In this document: positions 9,670 through 20,244 of the stretch, in pieces
How the letters are laid out: the number at the start of each line of letters is the position of its first letter
Position numbering within the stretch: the first letter of the stretch is position 1
Source: Prorocentrum cordatum
Lineage: Eukaryota > Sar > Dinophyceae > Prorocentrales > Prorocentraceae
Length of the DNA stretch: 64,000 bases
NCBI GenBank assembly: GCA_963575745.1
Contig: CAUYUJ010015027.1
Location: forward strand, 288,796 to 352,795
Direction: 5' to 3'
Made by a program: the position numbers and the translations under genes
The notes under the pieces: generated by a model
Told to the model about the DNA's origin: nothing
The model's database searches: none
Seen by the model: only the letters and a program-made list of their open reading frames with translations

Positions 9670-10885
9670 CCACCAGTGTGAATATCTTCTTCGGTGGCGC
9701 TCCTCATAGGGCCGCGAACCCTGTAAGGGGTGTGCCGACATGGGTGCAGCAGATGCATGCGGACGGTGGCACTGGGACCTTCGGTGGAGCTCCCTATGGG
9801 GTCACGAAACGTGTGAGGGGGGTGTCGAAATGGGTGTGGGGGACGCATGTAGACGGTGGCACTGGGGCCTTCGGTGGAGCTCCCTGTGTGGCCACGAAAC
9901 GTGTGAGGGGTGTGCCTACCTGCGTGTGGGGGACGCATGTGGACGGTGGCACTGGGGCCTTCGGTGGAACTCCCTGTGGGGCCACGAAGCATGTGAGGGG
10001 TGTGCCGAAAGGGGTGGGGGGGACGCATGCGGGCGCAGCCACTGGGGCCTTCGGTGGAGCTCCCTATGGGCCACGAAGCGTGTGTTGGGGTGTGCCGGAT
10101 TGTGTGTGTGTATGTGTGTGTGTATGTGTGTATGTGTATGGTGTGTGTGTGTGTGGGGGGGGGGGGGGACGCATGCGGGCGCAGCCACTGGGGCCTTCGG
10201 TGGAGCTCTGTATGGACCTCGAAACGTGTGAGGGGTGTGCCGAAAGGGGTTTGGAGGACGCATGCGGGCGCAGCCACTGGGGCCTTCGGTGGAACTCCCT
10301 GTGGGGCCACGAAGCGTGTGTGGGGTGTGCCGAAAGGGGTGTGGGGGACGCATGCGAGCGCAGCCACTGGGGCCTTTCGGTGGAGCTCCCTGTGGGCCAC
10401 GAAACGTGTGAGGGGGGTGTCGAAACGGGTGTGGGGGACGCATGTAGACGGTGGCACTGGGGCCTTCGGTGGAACTCCCTGTGGGGCCACGAAGCATGTG
10501 AGGGGTGTGCCTACCTGGGTGTGGGGGATGCATGTGGACGGTGGCACTGGGGCCTTCGGTGGAACTCCCTGTGGGGCCACGAAGCATGTGAGGGGTGTGC
10601 CTACCTGGGTGTGGGGGACGCATGCGGGCGCAGCCACTGGGGCCTTCGGTGGAGCTCCCTATGGGGCCACGAAACGTGTGAGGGGTGTGCCGACATGGGT
10701 GTGGGGGACGCATGTGGGCGGTGGCACTGGGGCCTTCGGTGGAGCTCCCTATGGGGCCACGAAGCGTGTGAGGGGTGTGCCGAAATGGGTGTGGGGGACG
10801 CATGCGCGCGCAGCCACTGGTGCCTTCGGTGGAGCTCCCTATGGGGCCACGAAACGTGTGCGGGGTGTGCCGACATGGGTGTGGT
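9670..10885. repeat. 90-bp minisatellite, about 13 units
   Basis: Units start with GGACGCATG or close variants at 9751, 9841, 9931, 10021, 10167, 10256, 10346, 10436, 10526, 10616, 10706 and 10796, with a diverged unit before the first. Spacing is 90 bp except where a TG-repeat plus G run (10101-10168) expands one unit. Each contains CACTGGGGCCTTCGGTGGA and CCACGAA(G/A)CGTGTG. Because 90 is a multiple of 3, long ORFs up to 530 codons appear in several frames of both strands. One + frame gives a Trp/His/Cys-rich 30-residue repeat. Single-base indels change the favoured frame, so coding is not supported. Confidence 0.92.
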
Positions 10886-11255
10886 GACGGGAGGAGGAAG
10901 GAGGAGCGGGAGGAGGAAGGAAGGAACGTGGGGATCGTCTCTTCAAAACGAGGCCCAAACACCACAGGATTGTTGGGAAAAAGAAGGGGTGAGTTCTGTG
11001 GACGTTCCCAGCAGACTCTCCCCCTGCCTTGTGGTGAGGATCCTGCTCAGTGTCTCCGCTGGGGAGTGGGGGGGGGTGTCCGACAGCCGGCCACCGCCGC
11101 GCGTCTGGCAGAGGTCGGCGGGGCCCGGGCAGCTGTATGTGGGAGGGGCCGTTTCGGAGCTCCGAGGCCCCAGAGTGGCCCCACGATGGTATCACGAGTG
11201 CCCCGTCAAGCCTCCAAGATGACTTGGGCGGCGAGCGAGGGGGGGGGAAGTGAGA
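10886..11255. other. Unique sequence, no gene recognised
   Basis: Flank of the 90-bp array, beginning with a short GGAGGAAGG run. No exon with good splice signals was seen. Confidence 0.45.
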
Positions 11256-11257
11256 AG

Positions 11258-11362
11258 TAGAAGGCCTTCTCAGAAGGCGGCGGGACTTCTCAGAAGCCCC
11301 TCGCGCCTTCCGAGAGGCGTCCTGTTTCTTCGGGGAAGGCTTAGACAACTTCTCAGAAGGCC
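11258..11362. repeat. Cluster of TTCTCAGAAGGC palindromes
   Basis: CTTCTCAGAAG occurs three times (near 11267, 11288 and 11350) with related GGCCTTC fragments. A lone CCTTCTGAGAAGGC lies at 46075. Confidence 0.6.
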
Positions 11363-11439
11363 AGGGGACTCCCGAGCCTTATGAGAAGGACAGCGCAAAC
11401 GACACATGAATTGCAAACCAAATTGCAATGCAGAACAAA

Positions 11440-12480
11440 CTGCAAGTCAAGCGCACCTGTTTGCGTGTGGTGGTCGCCGACACGTGCGCTTCAACCCTCC
11501 TGAACCTCTCCAAACCTGGCTTGGCGCGCAAGGCAACAACAACTGCTACGCAATGCGCAAACAACTGTTTTCGTGTGGTGGTCGCCGACATGTGCGCCTC
11601 ACCCCCCCCCCTGAACCTTCCCCAAACCACACGTGGCTGTCACGCGGAACCCCAGGCTCACGCTCGAGAAGCGCCACTACAGCGCAAGCAAAATGCAATG
11701 CACAGAAAACTGCAATTCCAAACAAACTGCAATGCACAAGCAGCTGTCTTCGTGTGGCGGTCGCGGACATGTGCGCTTCTACCCTCCATGCGCCTCCCCA
11801 CGCCACGCTTGGCTCTCACGCGGAACCCTAAGCTTAAGCTCGAGCAGCTAAGGTGAAGCTTAAGTCTCAAGCTTCAAGCTTGCTCTTTTGAAAGCTTGGC
11901 GTCCCGCCGTGCGCTACAACGGCAACAGTTTCAGTGCGGTGGTCGTCGAAACGTGCGCTTCAACCCTCCCTGAAATCCCCCAACCACGCTTAACTCTTAC
12001 GCGGGATCCTGAGCTCAAGCTCGAGCAGTGCCACTGCAGCGCAAGCAAAAATGCAATGCACCAAACATACAAAGCAAAAACACCTGTAATGCAAAACAAC
12101 TGTTATGCAACAACAACCGTTTCGTGTGGTGGTCCCCGACATGTGCGCTTTACCCCTCGCCGGAACCTTCCCAAGCCACGCTTGGCTCTCACTTGGAATC
12201 CCAAGCTCAAGCTCGAGCAGCGCCACTACAGCGCAAGAAAAAACGCAGCAATTCGACAACAAGTGCAATGCATCAACAACTGCCATACACACATCTGTTT
12301 TCGTTTGGTGGTCGCCGACATGTGCGCTTCAACCTTCTCTGTACCTCCCCAGACCATGCTTGGCTCGCACGCGGAATCCGAAGCTCAAGCTCGAGCAGCT
12401 AAGGTGAAGCTTAAGGCGCAATATTTAGGCTTGCTCGTTTGAAGCTTGGCGTTCCGCCGTGCGCTACAACGGCTAGAATT
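11440..12480. repeat. Tandem array, about 180-bp unit, six copies
   Basis: CGTGTGGTGGTCGCCGACA or close variants occur at about 11464, 11572, 11751, 11935, 12123 and 12302. Spacing is 180-190 except the first 108-bp step. Units continue with TGTGCGCTTCAACCCTCC, CACGCTTGGCTCTCACGCGG, AAGCTCAAGCTCGAGCAG and CACTACAGCGCAAGCAAAA-like blocks. A longer-range duplicate (AAGGTGAAGCTTAAG to CGTGCGCTACAACGGC) ends two sub-blocks at 11850-11925 and 12403-12475, 553 bp apart. Confidence 0.85.
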
Positions 12481-12917
12481 GTATCGGTACGTTTTTGTCC
12501 CTCCCCATGTTGTCTCCCCCCTACCCCCCTGGCCTCCTGCCCTCAGTATATCTTCCTCGATGTTGCAGCCTTTGGGCCGTCTTAGGTTTCGCCAGGGGCC
12601 CTGTTGAGGGCCCAGGAGGGCGTCCCAAACCCAACATAGATGTTATACCTATACGACCACCCTGCGGGTGATAAGGAGGGTGGGGGGGGGAGCAATGGGC
12701 AAAAGTGGTGATAATTGCTCTGACGACGCCTGTGGTGCGGAGTCTAGTGAGTAGTGTGATTGTGCACGTGAGCGTGATGTCGATGTGCTTTTCGGTCTGC
12801 ATGTCAGTTTGCATGCAGACTTGCATTGGATAGCTCGCCGCAAGCGGCGATGTTTTGAAATGCGCAACCCACGGCGGGACACCAGCGGGACTCCGCGGGC
12901 CACCGTTTGACGAGCAT

Positions 12918-13290
12918 CATTTGGTCCGGCCGCGGCCCAGCGACAGGAGGATTTCGGGACACCCGGGGACACCGGCGGGACGCCGCGCGGCTCGGGCCGC
13001 CGGAGAAGAAACATTTAGTCCGGCCGCGGCCCAGCCACAGGAGGATTTCGGGACGCCCGCGGGACTCCGGCGGGACACCGCGGGGCACCGGCCGCCGGAG
13101 GAGTTACATTTGGTCCGGCCGCGGCCCAGCCACAGGAGGATCTCCTCTCGCCCGCCCACGCAGCTTCGCCTCGCCCGCACGCACGCACGGCACGCACGAC
13201 GAACCCCGAACCGAAATCGTTTTACCGGTAGGGGTGGTCTCCGTTTCACGTCGGACTCACCCCCCAACCTCCGATAACCTTCTTCCTTCA
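12918..13290. repeat. 94-bp tandem repeat with shared 3' block (family N, copy 1)
   Basis: Three units begin TTGGTCCGGCCGCGGCCCAG-like at 12921, 13015 and 13109 and contain CACAGGAGGATTTCGGGA. After the last unit comes CTCTCGCCCGCCCACGCAGC to GTTTCACGTCGGACTC (13145-13265), which is repeated at 23275-23400. Confidence 0.8.
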
Positions 13291-13793
13291 GGTAGGTTGT
13301 GTTTGACAATTCTGTGTTGATCATGTGACGGTTTTCGGCGCCTGGTCTGCTCCTTCTCTCTGCCCTTCCTCATTATCCCAACTTCTTCTGTTTTGCCCTA
13401 CCTCCTCCATGCTCCTTCTCTTCTCTTATCTTCTCTTCTCCGCCCCTCTTCCTTCTCTCTACTCTTCCGGCCTTCCCTCCTCTCCCCAAGCCGCCCGCCT
13501 TCATTCCCGTCCCATTCTCCTCACTCGTCTTTCCTTGGGCAGGCCACGGGAGCGACGGCTCGGAGCGTCAGACCTCCTCACTCCTGCACCTCCCCTCCTC
13601 CAGTCCTCCAATCCTCCCCCTCGCGGTTCTCTCGATCCTTCTCCCCTCCGCCCTCGTAGCAGACAGCACGGGGACCAACATAGGGCGCCCCGCTTTCATC
13701 CCCCTCCTGGCCCCTCCCTCTCCAGCAGGTCGTCCCCGCCTGTGCCTCGCGGGTGTGGTTCACGGCTCGAGGCCCCGAGGTGTTCAGCATTCA

Positions 13794-13936
13794 GTCGGGC
13801 TTGTATTTGGAATGTTCAAACATAGTGTAACAAATAGTTTGGGACGATTTGTTGTTTTATCATATTGTATAATCTTTTGTTTTTTTGTGGGGTATTTTTT
13901 CCCCAAGAAATCCGCCTGTAGGGGGACATGCCCGAC
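13794..13936 (+). mobile_element. Family A element, copy 2
   Basis: Begins GTCGGGCTTGTATTTGGAAT (left arm degraded after 10 bases) and ends CCTGTAGGGGGACATGCCCG plus AC. The centre is T-rich. It is the most decayed of the six copies. Confidence 0.7.
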
Positions 13937-14104
13937 ATAAGCTCAGCAATCCGATTCAGGGTGTCGCAGCGGCCCCAACGCTGGTTTCTGGCACCGCTTG
14001 GATGGCGAACAGTGGGACACTTAGGCCAGAAGAATTACACCAGAGAACAAAACCCATCAGTGGATGGTTTGAAATGGGATCGATAAAGAGATCGATGGGG
14101 AGAT

Positions 14105-14222
14105 CGACCAGGAACCTGGGAACTCGGGAACCCGGAACCCACGAAAATCGGCCCGAAGCCCACTTTCGCAAAATCTTTCAATTTCCGCTAGGACCCCTTC
14201 AGTGCAAGCGCTGATTGGGGAA
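14105..14222. repeat. Dispersed repeat family K, copy 1
   Basis: GGAACTCGGGAACCCGGAAC, CCCACTTTCGCAAAATCTTT and GACCCCTTCAGTG...CTGATTGGGG occur in order. The reverse complement of the same series is at 59397-59516. Confidence 0.7.
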
Positions 14223-14411
14223 CCGCCCTCAAGAGCATGCGACCCTCCGCCGGCCAAACACACACAGAACATCCTATAGGTATATCCTCCCCAGGAAGCG
14301 CAAGAGCGTCCAACAGAAACGCGAAGAACACTGGGGCATACCCTCCCTGGACCTACCTCGAACTTTGGTGTCGGTCCGACTGTAGCCCTGCTCGCTGACC
14401 ACCAGGAGCAG

Positions 14412-14690
14412 GAGGAGGATCAGGAGGAGGAGGAAGGAGGAAGGGGGAAGGGGGAAGGGGGAAGGGGGAAGGGGGAAGGGGGAAGGGGGAAGGAAGGAGG
14501 AGGGAGGGGAGAGGAGGGGGAAGGAGGAAGGAGAAGGAGGAGGAGGAGGAGGAGGGAGAGGAGGAGGGATGGAGGAAGATGAGGAGGAGGAGGAAGGAGG
14601 AGGGAGGAAAGAGGAGGAGGGAGAAGAGGAGGAGGAGGAGGAGGAGGAGGAGGGGAGGAGGAGGAGGAGCAGGAGGCGGAGGAGGCCGCC
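14412..14690. repeat. (GGGGGAA)n and (GGA)n purine tract
   Basis: Seven-base AAGGGGG units at 14440-14500, then GGA/GAA triplets to about 14680. Confidence 0.9.
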
Positions 14691-14819
14691 GCCCGACCCC
14701 CACGAGCCCGGGCCTGGAAGAGGGCCCGCACGGGGGCGTCAGGGCGGGGGGCGGCGGGCCAGGGGCGGCCCCGCCGGCGGAGGCTGGGCGGAGGCCCGCG
14801 GGGGTGGCGGCGGGGCGCC

Positions 14820-14892
14820 CCGCAGGCCGATTGTCTCGCAGGCCTGGAGGCTGACACCAGCACCGATATCGGCGGTGTACTTCCACCGAGGA
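14820..14892. repeat. Family P 47-bp repeat, copy 1, with leader
   Basis: CCGATTGTCTCGCAGGCCTG leads into GGAGGCTGACACCAGCACCG, a CCGATATCGG palindrome and GTGTACTTCCACCGAGG. The leader recurs at 15174. The 47-bp block recurs at 15543 and 15788. Confidence 0.75.
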
Positions 14893-15152
14893 GGAGGAGG
14901 AGGAGGAGGAGGAGGAGGAGGAGGGAGGAGGAGGAGGAGGAGGAGGAGGAGGAGGAGGAGGGAGGAGGAGGAGGAGGCAGGAGGAGGAGGAGGAGGAGGA
15001 GAGGAGGAGGAGGGGGAGGGGGTGGAGGGCGGGGAAAGGTGGGAGGACGGAGGCTGGAGGAGGTCCTCCTCGTCCTCCTCGTCCTCCTCGTCCTCCTCGT
15101 CCTCCTCGTCCTCCTCCTCCTCCTCCTCCTCCTCCTCCTCCTCCTCCTTCTC
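14885..15152. repeat. (GGA)n tract facing a (TCC)n tract
   Basis: GGA triplets at 14890-15020, then about 40 bases, then TCC/TCG triplets at 15062-15150. The two tracts are mutually complementary and could fold as a long stem. Confidence 0.85.
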
Positions 15153-15173
15153 CTCATCCCCCTCGTCCTCCAG

Positions 15174-15235
15174 CCGATTGTCTCGCAGGCCTGGCGGCTG
15201 ACTGGGAGGCCTGGAGGCTGACTGCTCGAAATCTC
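15174..15235. repeat. Family P leader, repeated
   Basis: CCGATTGTCTCGCAGGCCTG, then GCGGCTGACTGGGAGGCCTG and GAGGCTGACTG: partial duplicates of the 14820 leader. Confidence 0.65.
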
Positions 15236-15385
15236 AGTTGGAACTCCCCCTCTCGGACTCCTCTCGGGGCCCTCTTGGACCGCCTTGGGGCTCTCCTGGG
15301 CCGACCTGGGGCTCTCTTGGAGGCCTCTTGGGCCGTCTTGGGGCGATGTGTGGGGCCTCTCGGGCCGTTCTCAAGCCTGTTAAGA
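15236..15385. repeat. G/T-rich CTTGGGCCGTC repeat
   Basis: Short array of the type described at 352, ending at the island AAGACCCAAATTGGGAATAT. Confidence 0.75.
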
Positions 15386-15428
15386 CCCAAATTGGGAATA
15401 TTCAAAAAATGCATCGCCTCACTAAGGC

Positions 15429-15543
15429 CACATGCGAACCCTACCCCTGCCCCCCACGACTTCCGAGGGGGAGGGGGGGGGGGGTCATGTCGCTCGGGAG
15501 CTCCCGAGCGAAGTGAACCCCACCCTCCCCTTCAGGAATCGTG
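15429..15543. repeat. Family H inverted repeat, copy 2 (altered)
   Basis: Left arm GGCCACATGCGAACCCTACC matches 3924 onward. The centre is changed to a G run and a GCTCGGGAGCTCCCGAGC palindrome. The shared loop GCGAAGTGAACCCCACCC and a shortened right arm (AGGAATCGTGG) follow. Confidence 0.75.
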
Positions 15544-15836
15544 GAGGCTGACACCAGCACCAAGATCGGCGGTGTACTTCCACCGAGGGTCGGGCCGGGC
15601 GAAAGGGGGAGATTGGGACAGGGGCGATTACGAAATCTGCTGCGTGCAGCTGGTTTCGGCCCCGCCGAGGGGCCCGTGCCTCGGTACATGGCCGCCTTTC
15701 CTGGCGCCGGGAGGCGCCGGGAGAATCAGCTACGTGAGCTGATTTTCAAAACCCCCCCTTTGCTATCCCCCCCTTTCACCCGACCCGACTGGAGGTTGAC
15801 ACCAGCACCAATTTTCGGCGGTGTGCTTCCATCGAG
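15543..15836. repeat. Family P copies 2 and 3 with spacer
   Basis: GGAGGCTGACACCAGCACCA at 15543 and GGAGGTTGACACCAGCACCA at 15790, each followed by TCGGCGGTGT(A/G)CTTCCA. Between them is a block (15640-15745) with CTGCGTGCAGCTGGTTTCGG, partly echoed at 17393-17500. Confidence 0.7.
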
Positions 15837-15890
15837 GGGAGAAGATCCCGATCTCGGCTCGGTGACGGCGGACGACGACCCTGGGATTTA

Positions 15891-16040
15891 GTCGGGCCTG
15901 TCTCTCTACAGCAGGAGTATGCAAAGATGTGCAACAAAAATAGTCTGGGGACGATGTTTGGACCATTTTCTTCTTTGTGGGCATTTTTGGGTCTTTTTAT
16001 TTTTCCGTCTAGAATCCGCCTGTAGGAGGACACGCCCGAC
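15891..16040 (+). mobile_element. Family A element, copy 3
   Basis: Begins GTCGGGCCTGTCTCTCTACA and ends TGTAGGAGGACACGCCCGAC. The A+T-rich centre contains TTTTTCCGTCTAGAATCC, the conserved segment before the right arm. No ORF. Confidence 0.8.
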
Positions 16041-16564
16041 CTGAACCCTTGGATCCTGGCATCTCGCAGGGACCCTCACAGATCGATCGGGCTCGAACAA
16101 AAAAGGACGCAGAACGTCGGGGCCTAGGGCTCCAGTCGCGCGTGTTGTTACCATGCTTTCATTGCTTTCGCGCCGTCTGATCTCAGGGGCATGGTCATGC
16201 CGTTTCCGTCTCGCACGGATGCAGGGAGCAGGCGGCGCGGGGATCCGTCGCGACTCACGCAGATGGGCCCCGCAGGGCACCGAAGCAGGCCTCGGGGCAG
16301 CAGGTGCTCGAGAGGCACCGCGACTGGTGGAACCCAGCGCACGGCCTTCGTGGCAGTGCAGCAGAAGCTCGAGTTGAGACGCCAGTGCTCTCAGGCTGCA
16401 CGCGGGAGTCACATTACAGCAGGCTCGTGTCGTGGCGACCCTGGCATTGGTTTCTGGCACAGCATGGACGGTTCAGCCTTGAACGATCGACGGCTCTTCG
16501 ATCGCTGGATCGTTCCGTATTGGCCGAATCTGTGCCATCGGCGGCGGTCAATTTTGAACGCCCG

Positions 16565-16698
16565 CAGCCGTCGGCGTCGGCGTCGGCGTCGGCGTCAGCG
16601 TCGTCGTCGGTGGCGTCGTGGTCTCCGCCGTCGTCGTCGTCGTCGTCGCAGCCGCCGCCGCCGCCGCTGCCGCCGCCACCGCTGCCGCCGCTGCCGCC

Positions 16699-16729
<31 letters not shown>

Positions 16730-16815
16730 TCGTCTGAGTCTGAGTCTGAGTCTGAGTCTGAGTCTGATTCTGAGTCTGAGTCTGAGTCTGAGTCTGAGTC
16801 GTCGTTGTTGTCTTC
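16565..16815. repeat. GTC/GCC triplets and (TCTGAG)n hexamer repeat
   Basis: GTCGGC and GTCGTC triplets give way to GCCGCC at about 16650. Hexamer TCTGAG repeats follow at 16734-16800, then more GTC triplets. Frames read as Ser/Ala/Arg or Ser-Glu runs. Confidence 0.9.
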
Positions 16816-16927
16816 GTCGTCGCGGACGTCGGGGTCGCAGTCGCGTCGACACGACGCGAATCTGCCGTGAGGTGTTCCGCCATCGGGGGGCGACTGTCCG
16901 AGTGCGGCTTGGGGAGTTCACACCCCT

Positions 16928-17150
16928 GCGGTGGCGCGTCGGGGTGCAGGCTTTCCGGCCGTCCTGGAGCAGGCTTCGCGGCCCCGATGGCGGGAGGGTG
17001 TATTTTGACAGGGCGGCACCAGTTCAGGCTGAGGGCACCGGTGCGCGGCGCGTCGGGTTGCAGACCTTCCGGCCGCCCTGGAAGAGGCGCCCCCGACGGC
17101 GGGAGGGTGTTTCTCTGCCAACACGTCAGGCTGAGGACAGCGGTGCTGGC
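16928..17150. repeat. Two-copy tandem repeat, about 112 bp
   Basis: GGCGCGTCGGG(G/T)TGCAG starts each copy (16932 and 17047). Both continue with CTTCCGGCCG(T/C)CCTGGA, GACGGCGGGAGGGTGT-like and CAGGCTGAGG blocks. Confidence 0.75.
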
Positions 17151-17152
17151 TT

Positions 17153-17302
17153 TGAGGAGGAGGAGGAGGAGGAGGAGGAGGAGGAGGAGGAGGAGGAGGA
17201 GGAGGAGGAGGAGGACGGAGGAGGAGGAGGAGGAGGAGAGGAGGAGGAGGAGGAGGAGGAGGAGGAGGAGGAGGAGGAGGAGAAGGAGGAGGAGGAGGGG
17301 GA
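17153..17302. repeat. (GGA)n microsatellite
   Basis: GGA triplets with one GGACGGA interruption. Confidence 0.9.
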
Positions 17303-17737
17303 GTCTGGGCTGGGGCCCCAGCCCAGGCCCGTGGGTTCGGGTCGGACGACAGGGGAGGGGTGTGACGGGGAAGGGGAGGGGCCTGCGAAGTGCTGCGGCA
17401 CGCAGCCGGTCTCAGCCCCGCCGCCCGGCGCTCTCCTCGATGCCTGTGGCGCCTCCGAGGCTGAGAGAGGCCCCAGGAGGAGCAGCTGCGTGAGCTGATG
17501 CGCTAGCCATCCCCCTCGTAGCCCCCCTTCCGAGTGTCGCCCTCGCGCCTGGGCTTGGCGCCGGCGTTGCCCTCGGGGCCGGGGCTGGGGGCCTCGGCCC
17601 AGGCATGCGGTGAAGAGGTTTTCGCACGACGTGGGCCTGGGCAGCCCTCGCCGCCATCCCGCGGGGAATCTCTTCCACGGGGCCCGGAGGTGGCGCCCAG
17701 CCGCGAAGTTGGCCGCACCACAGGTTCTTTGCTACCT

Positions 17738-18460
17738 CCACCGATCGACCTCCAGCGTCCACCAGCTCAGCACTCCGACCTCCAGCCCCTAGCATCCGAC
17801 TCTCCACTTTTCAACTCCACCGATCGACCTGCAACGTTCACCAGCTCAACATTACGACCTCCAACCTCCAGCATGCGACTTTCCGCTTCCACCTCCACCG
17901 ATCGACCTCCCAACCTCCACCAGTTCAGCATTCCAGCCTCCAACCTCCAGCATCTGACTTTCCACTTCCCCCTCCACTAATCGACCTCCAGCGTCCACCA
18001 GGTCAACACTCCGACTTGCAATCTCCATCACCCGACTCTCCACCTCCACTTCCACCTATCGACCTCCGACGATCACCAGCTCAACATTAAGGCCTCCAAC
18101 CTCCAGCATCCAACTCTCCACTTCAAGCTCGACCAATCGACCTCCAGCGTCCACCAGCTCAGCGCTCCGACCACAAACGTCGAGCACCCGATGTTCGATC
18201 CACCTCCACCTATCGACCTCCAGCGTCCAAAAGCCCCGCATTCCGACCTCCAGCATCTAGCTTTCGACTCTCCATTCCACCTCTTTTTATCGCCTCCCGA
18301 CGCCCACCAAATCAGCATTCCAACAACCAACTTTTAGCATCCAACTCTCGACTTCTACCTCCACCAATCGACCTCCACCCTCCACCAGCACAACATCCCG
18401 ACCTCGAATTTCTAACCTCCGACTTCCGTTTCCACCGCCAATCGACCTCCAGCTTATGTG
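17738..18460. repeat. 78-bp minisatellite, about nine units
   Basis: ATCGACCTCCAGCGTCCACC-like starts recur near 17745, 17824, 17902, 17981, 18059, 18137, 18213, 18290, 18367 and 18440. Units contain CAGCTCAACATTCCGACCTC and CTCCACTTCCACCTCC-like blocks. The 78-bp period (26 codons) yields false minus-strand ORFs rich in VDAGGRSVEVE. Confidence 0.88.
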
Positions 18461-19320
18461 CCTTCGGCTGCGCGTGTATCTGCGCCCTGAGTGGTATCTG
18501 AAGGGTGTGACTGGATTGGAATTCCGAGGCGTCCAACTCGTTCGTGTTTGGCTTGGGCTTCGCGGTTAGTGCCGTTTTAAATACATGCTCCGCGTGCGGA
18601 TCATGTATTAAAAATGCAGGGATCTAGTATTAACAACAACGATGAGTTCATGCATACATTCATTCATACATTAATCATGTACCAAATTCCTATATGTTTA
18701 CAATCCCATGTATTTAAAAACTGCCCTGTACAGAAAATTGACGATGACATCCACGGGATTCTTCGACAGGTTCATGCCACAGACACTACGACTTCGACGA
18801 AACTACGTCACTACATCGGATTACAACAGAGGAGTGGGAACACTTGGAACATCAACATGTGAGGTATGCATTATCCTGAGCAAGCCTCCGACGCGCGCTG
18901 CCTCTCATGCGAGGCCATGGCCTTACCCGCCTCGCCCTTCAGGGGCCCGGGTGCATGCCCGCACAGGCGATCCGATCCGATCCGATCTGGCGTCTTGTTC
19001 TTCCGTGGGCCCCAGACCTATTGACGCCTTTCACGAGGATCGATGTTCATCCTGTGCTTCTGTTGCCCGGCTCTGTTTTTTCAAGCATGTACGTGCTGTG
19101 TTTGTTCCAAGACGACTGCCCAGGGGATCGTGTTTTTTTGCATGGGTCGGCGAAGACGACGCCGAAAGACGTTCGACGACAGTCGACCGACGACGCAGAC
19201 GACGCCAGCAGCGCCAGGGAGCACGCGGCGGTCATGTTCGCCGAGTCTCCTCCCGAGGAGCCCCGCCAGAGGGCCAGGGGGGGCGACGGAGGGGAGGCTC
19301 CCGCACCATGTCTCCTGCCC
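18461..19320. other. Mixed unique sequence with a small hairpin
   Basis: At 18581-18608, ATACATGCTCCGC and GCGGATCATGTAT are inverted 13-base arms with one mismatch and a 2-base loop. A weak coding-like stretch (19150-19310, peptide DVRRQSTDDADDASSAREHA) has no clear splice sites. Nothing else is recognised. Confidence 0.45.
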
Positions 19321-19323
19321 CCC

Positions 19324-19489
19324 CCTCATCATCCTCATCCTCATCCTCATCATCAGCAGCAGCATCAGCAGCATCATCCTCACCATCATCCTCATCCACA
19401 TCATCATTTCCACCACCATAAGCATAGTTAGCATTGCCATCATCAGCGTCACCATCATCGTTTTCATCATCAAAACCAACCACCGCCAC

Positions 19490-19542
<53 letters not shown>

Positions 19543-19620
19543 GCATCAGCATCAGCTTCAGCATCAGCATCAGCATCAGCATCATGATCATCAACATCGT
19601 CATCATCATCGTCATCCTTC
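19324..19620. repeat. (CAT)n microsatellite with CAG interruptions
   Basis: CAT/TCA triplets, longest pure run at about 19490-19542, followed by CATCAG repeats. Confidence 0.92.
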
Positions 19621-20156
19621 TCCTCCTTCTCCTCGTCGTCGCGTGGTTGTCGTCCTTGTTCAGCCGTTCTCTTCGCCTTCTCTCGAGCCTCCTCCAGATC
19701 TCCTGATCCTCAGCTTCAGTGACCCCTTTCTGGCTGTCGTCACGTAGTCCATGTTCGTGGTTGATCGATCTTACGGTTCTTCGGGGGTCACTTGTTCCGC
19801 CATGGCATGAAGCAATGTTTCTTGTGTTTGGGAGCGGCCGCTGTGATCAACAGCGGGCAGGGCAAGTTGCGGCAGTAGGGAGGCCATACCCCATAGTCAT
19901 ATTGTATTGCAACCTTTGCGTGCAGGATTCAATTTTATAGTTTGATGTGTGTAGAAGCATAATAGTTGTAGGCGCGTATTGTTTGTCTGGCGGGTGTCAT
20001 ACCGCACCGTATTAACAACCGTGAGCGCACGTAATTCCTGCGACTGACAACCAGTGGCCTGACACAATGAACGTGCCGCGGTGAACGCCCCTGGTCACGA
20101 ACGGGCCAGGACGCGCGACGTACACGAATCACGCCCGCGCGAAACTGCAAGGAGGG

Positions 20157-20240
20157 AGAACGAGAGAGAGAGAGAGAGAGACAGTGAGAGAGAGAGAGAG
20201 AGAGAGACACCCACACACACACACACACACACACCCACAC
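20157..20240. repeat. (GA)n followed by (CA)n
   Basis: GAGAGA to about 20207, then ACACAC to about 20243. Confidence 0.9.
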
Positions 20241-20244
20241 ACAT

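Noticed and set aside
9670-10885. CRISPR-like array
   Set aside because: Units are continuous 90-bp repeats with no variable spacers, in a eukaryotic context.
9234-10965. Minus-strand ORFs of 349 and 467 codons with HPCRHTPHTFRGP repeats
   Set aside because: A product of the 90-bp period staying in frame; several competing frames are equally open.
16191-17498. 435-codon plus-strand ORF
   Set aside because: Mostly Arg, Ser-Leu and Glu runs across GTC, TCTGAG and GGA repeats; no continuous codon bias.
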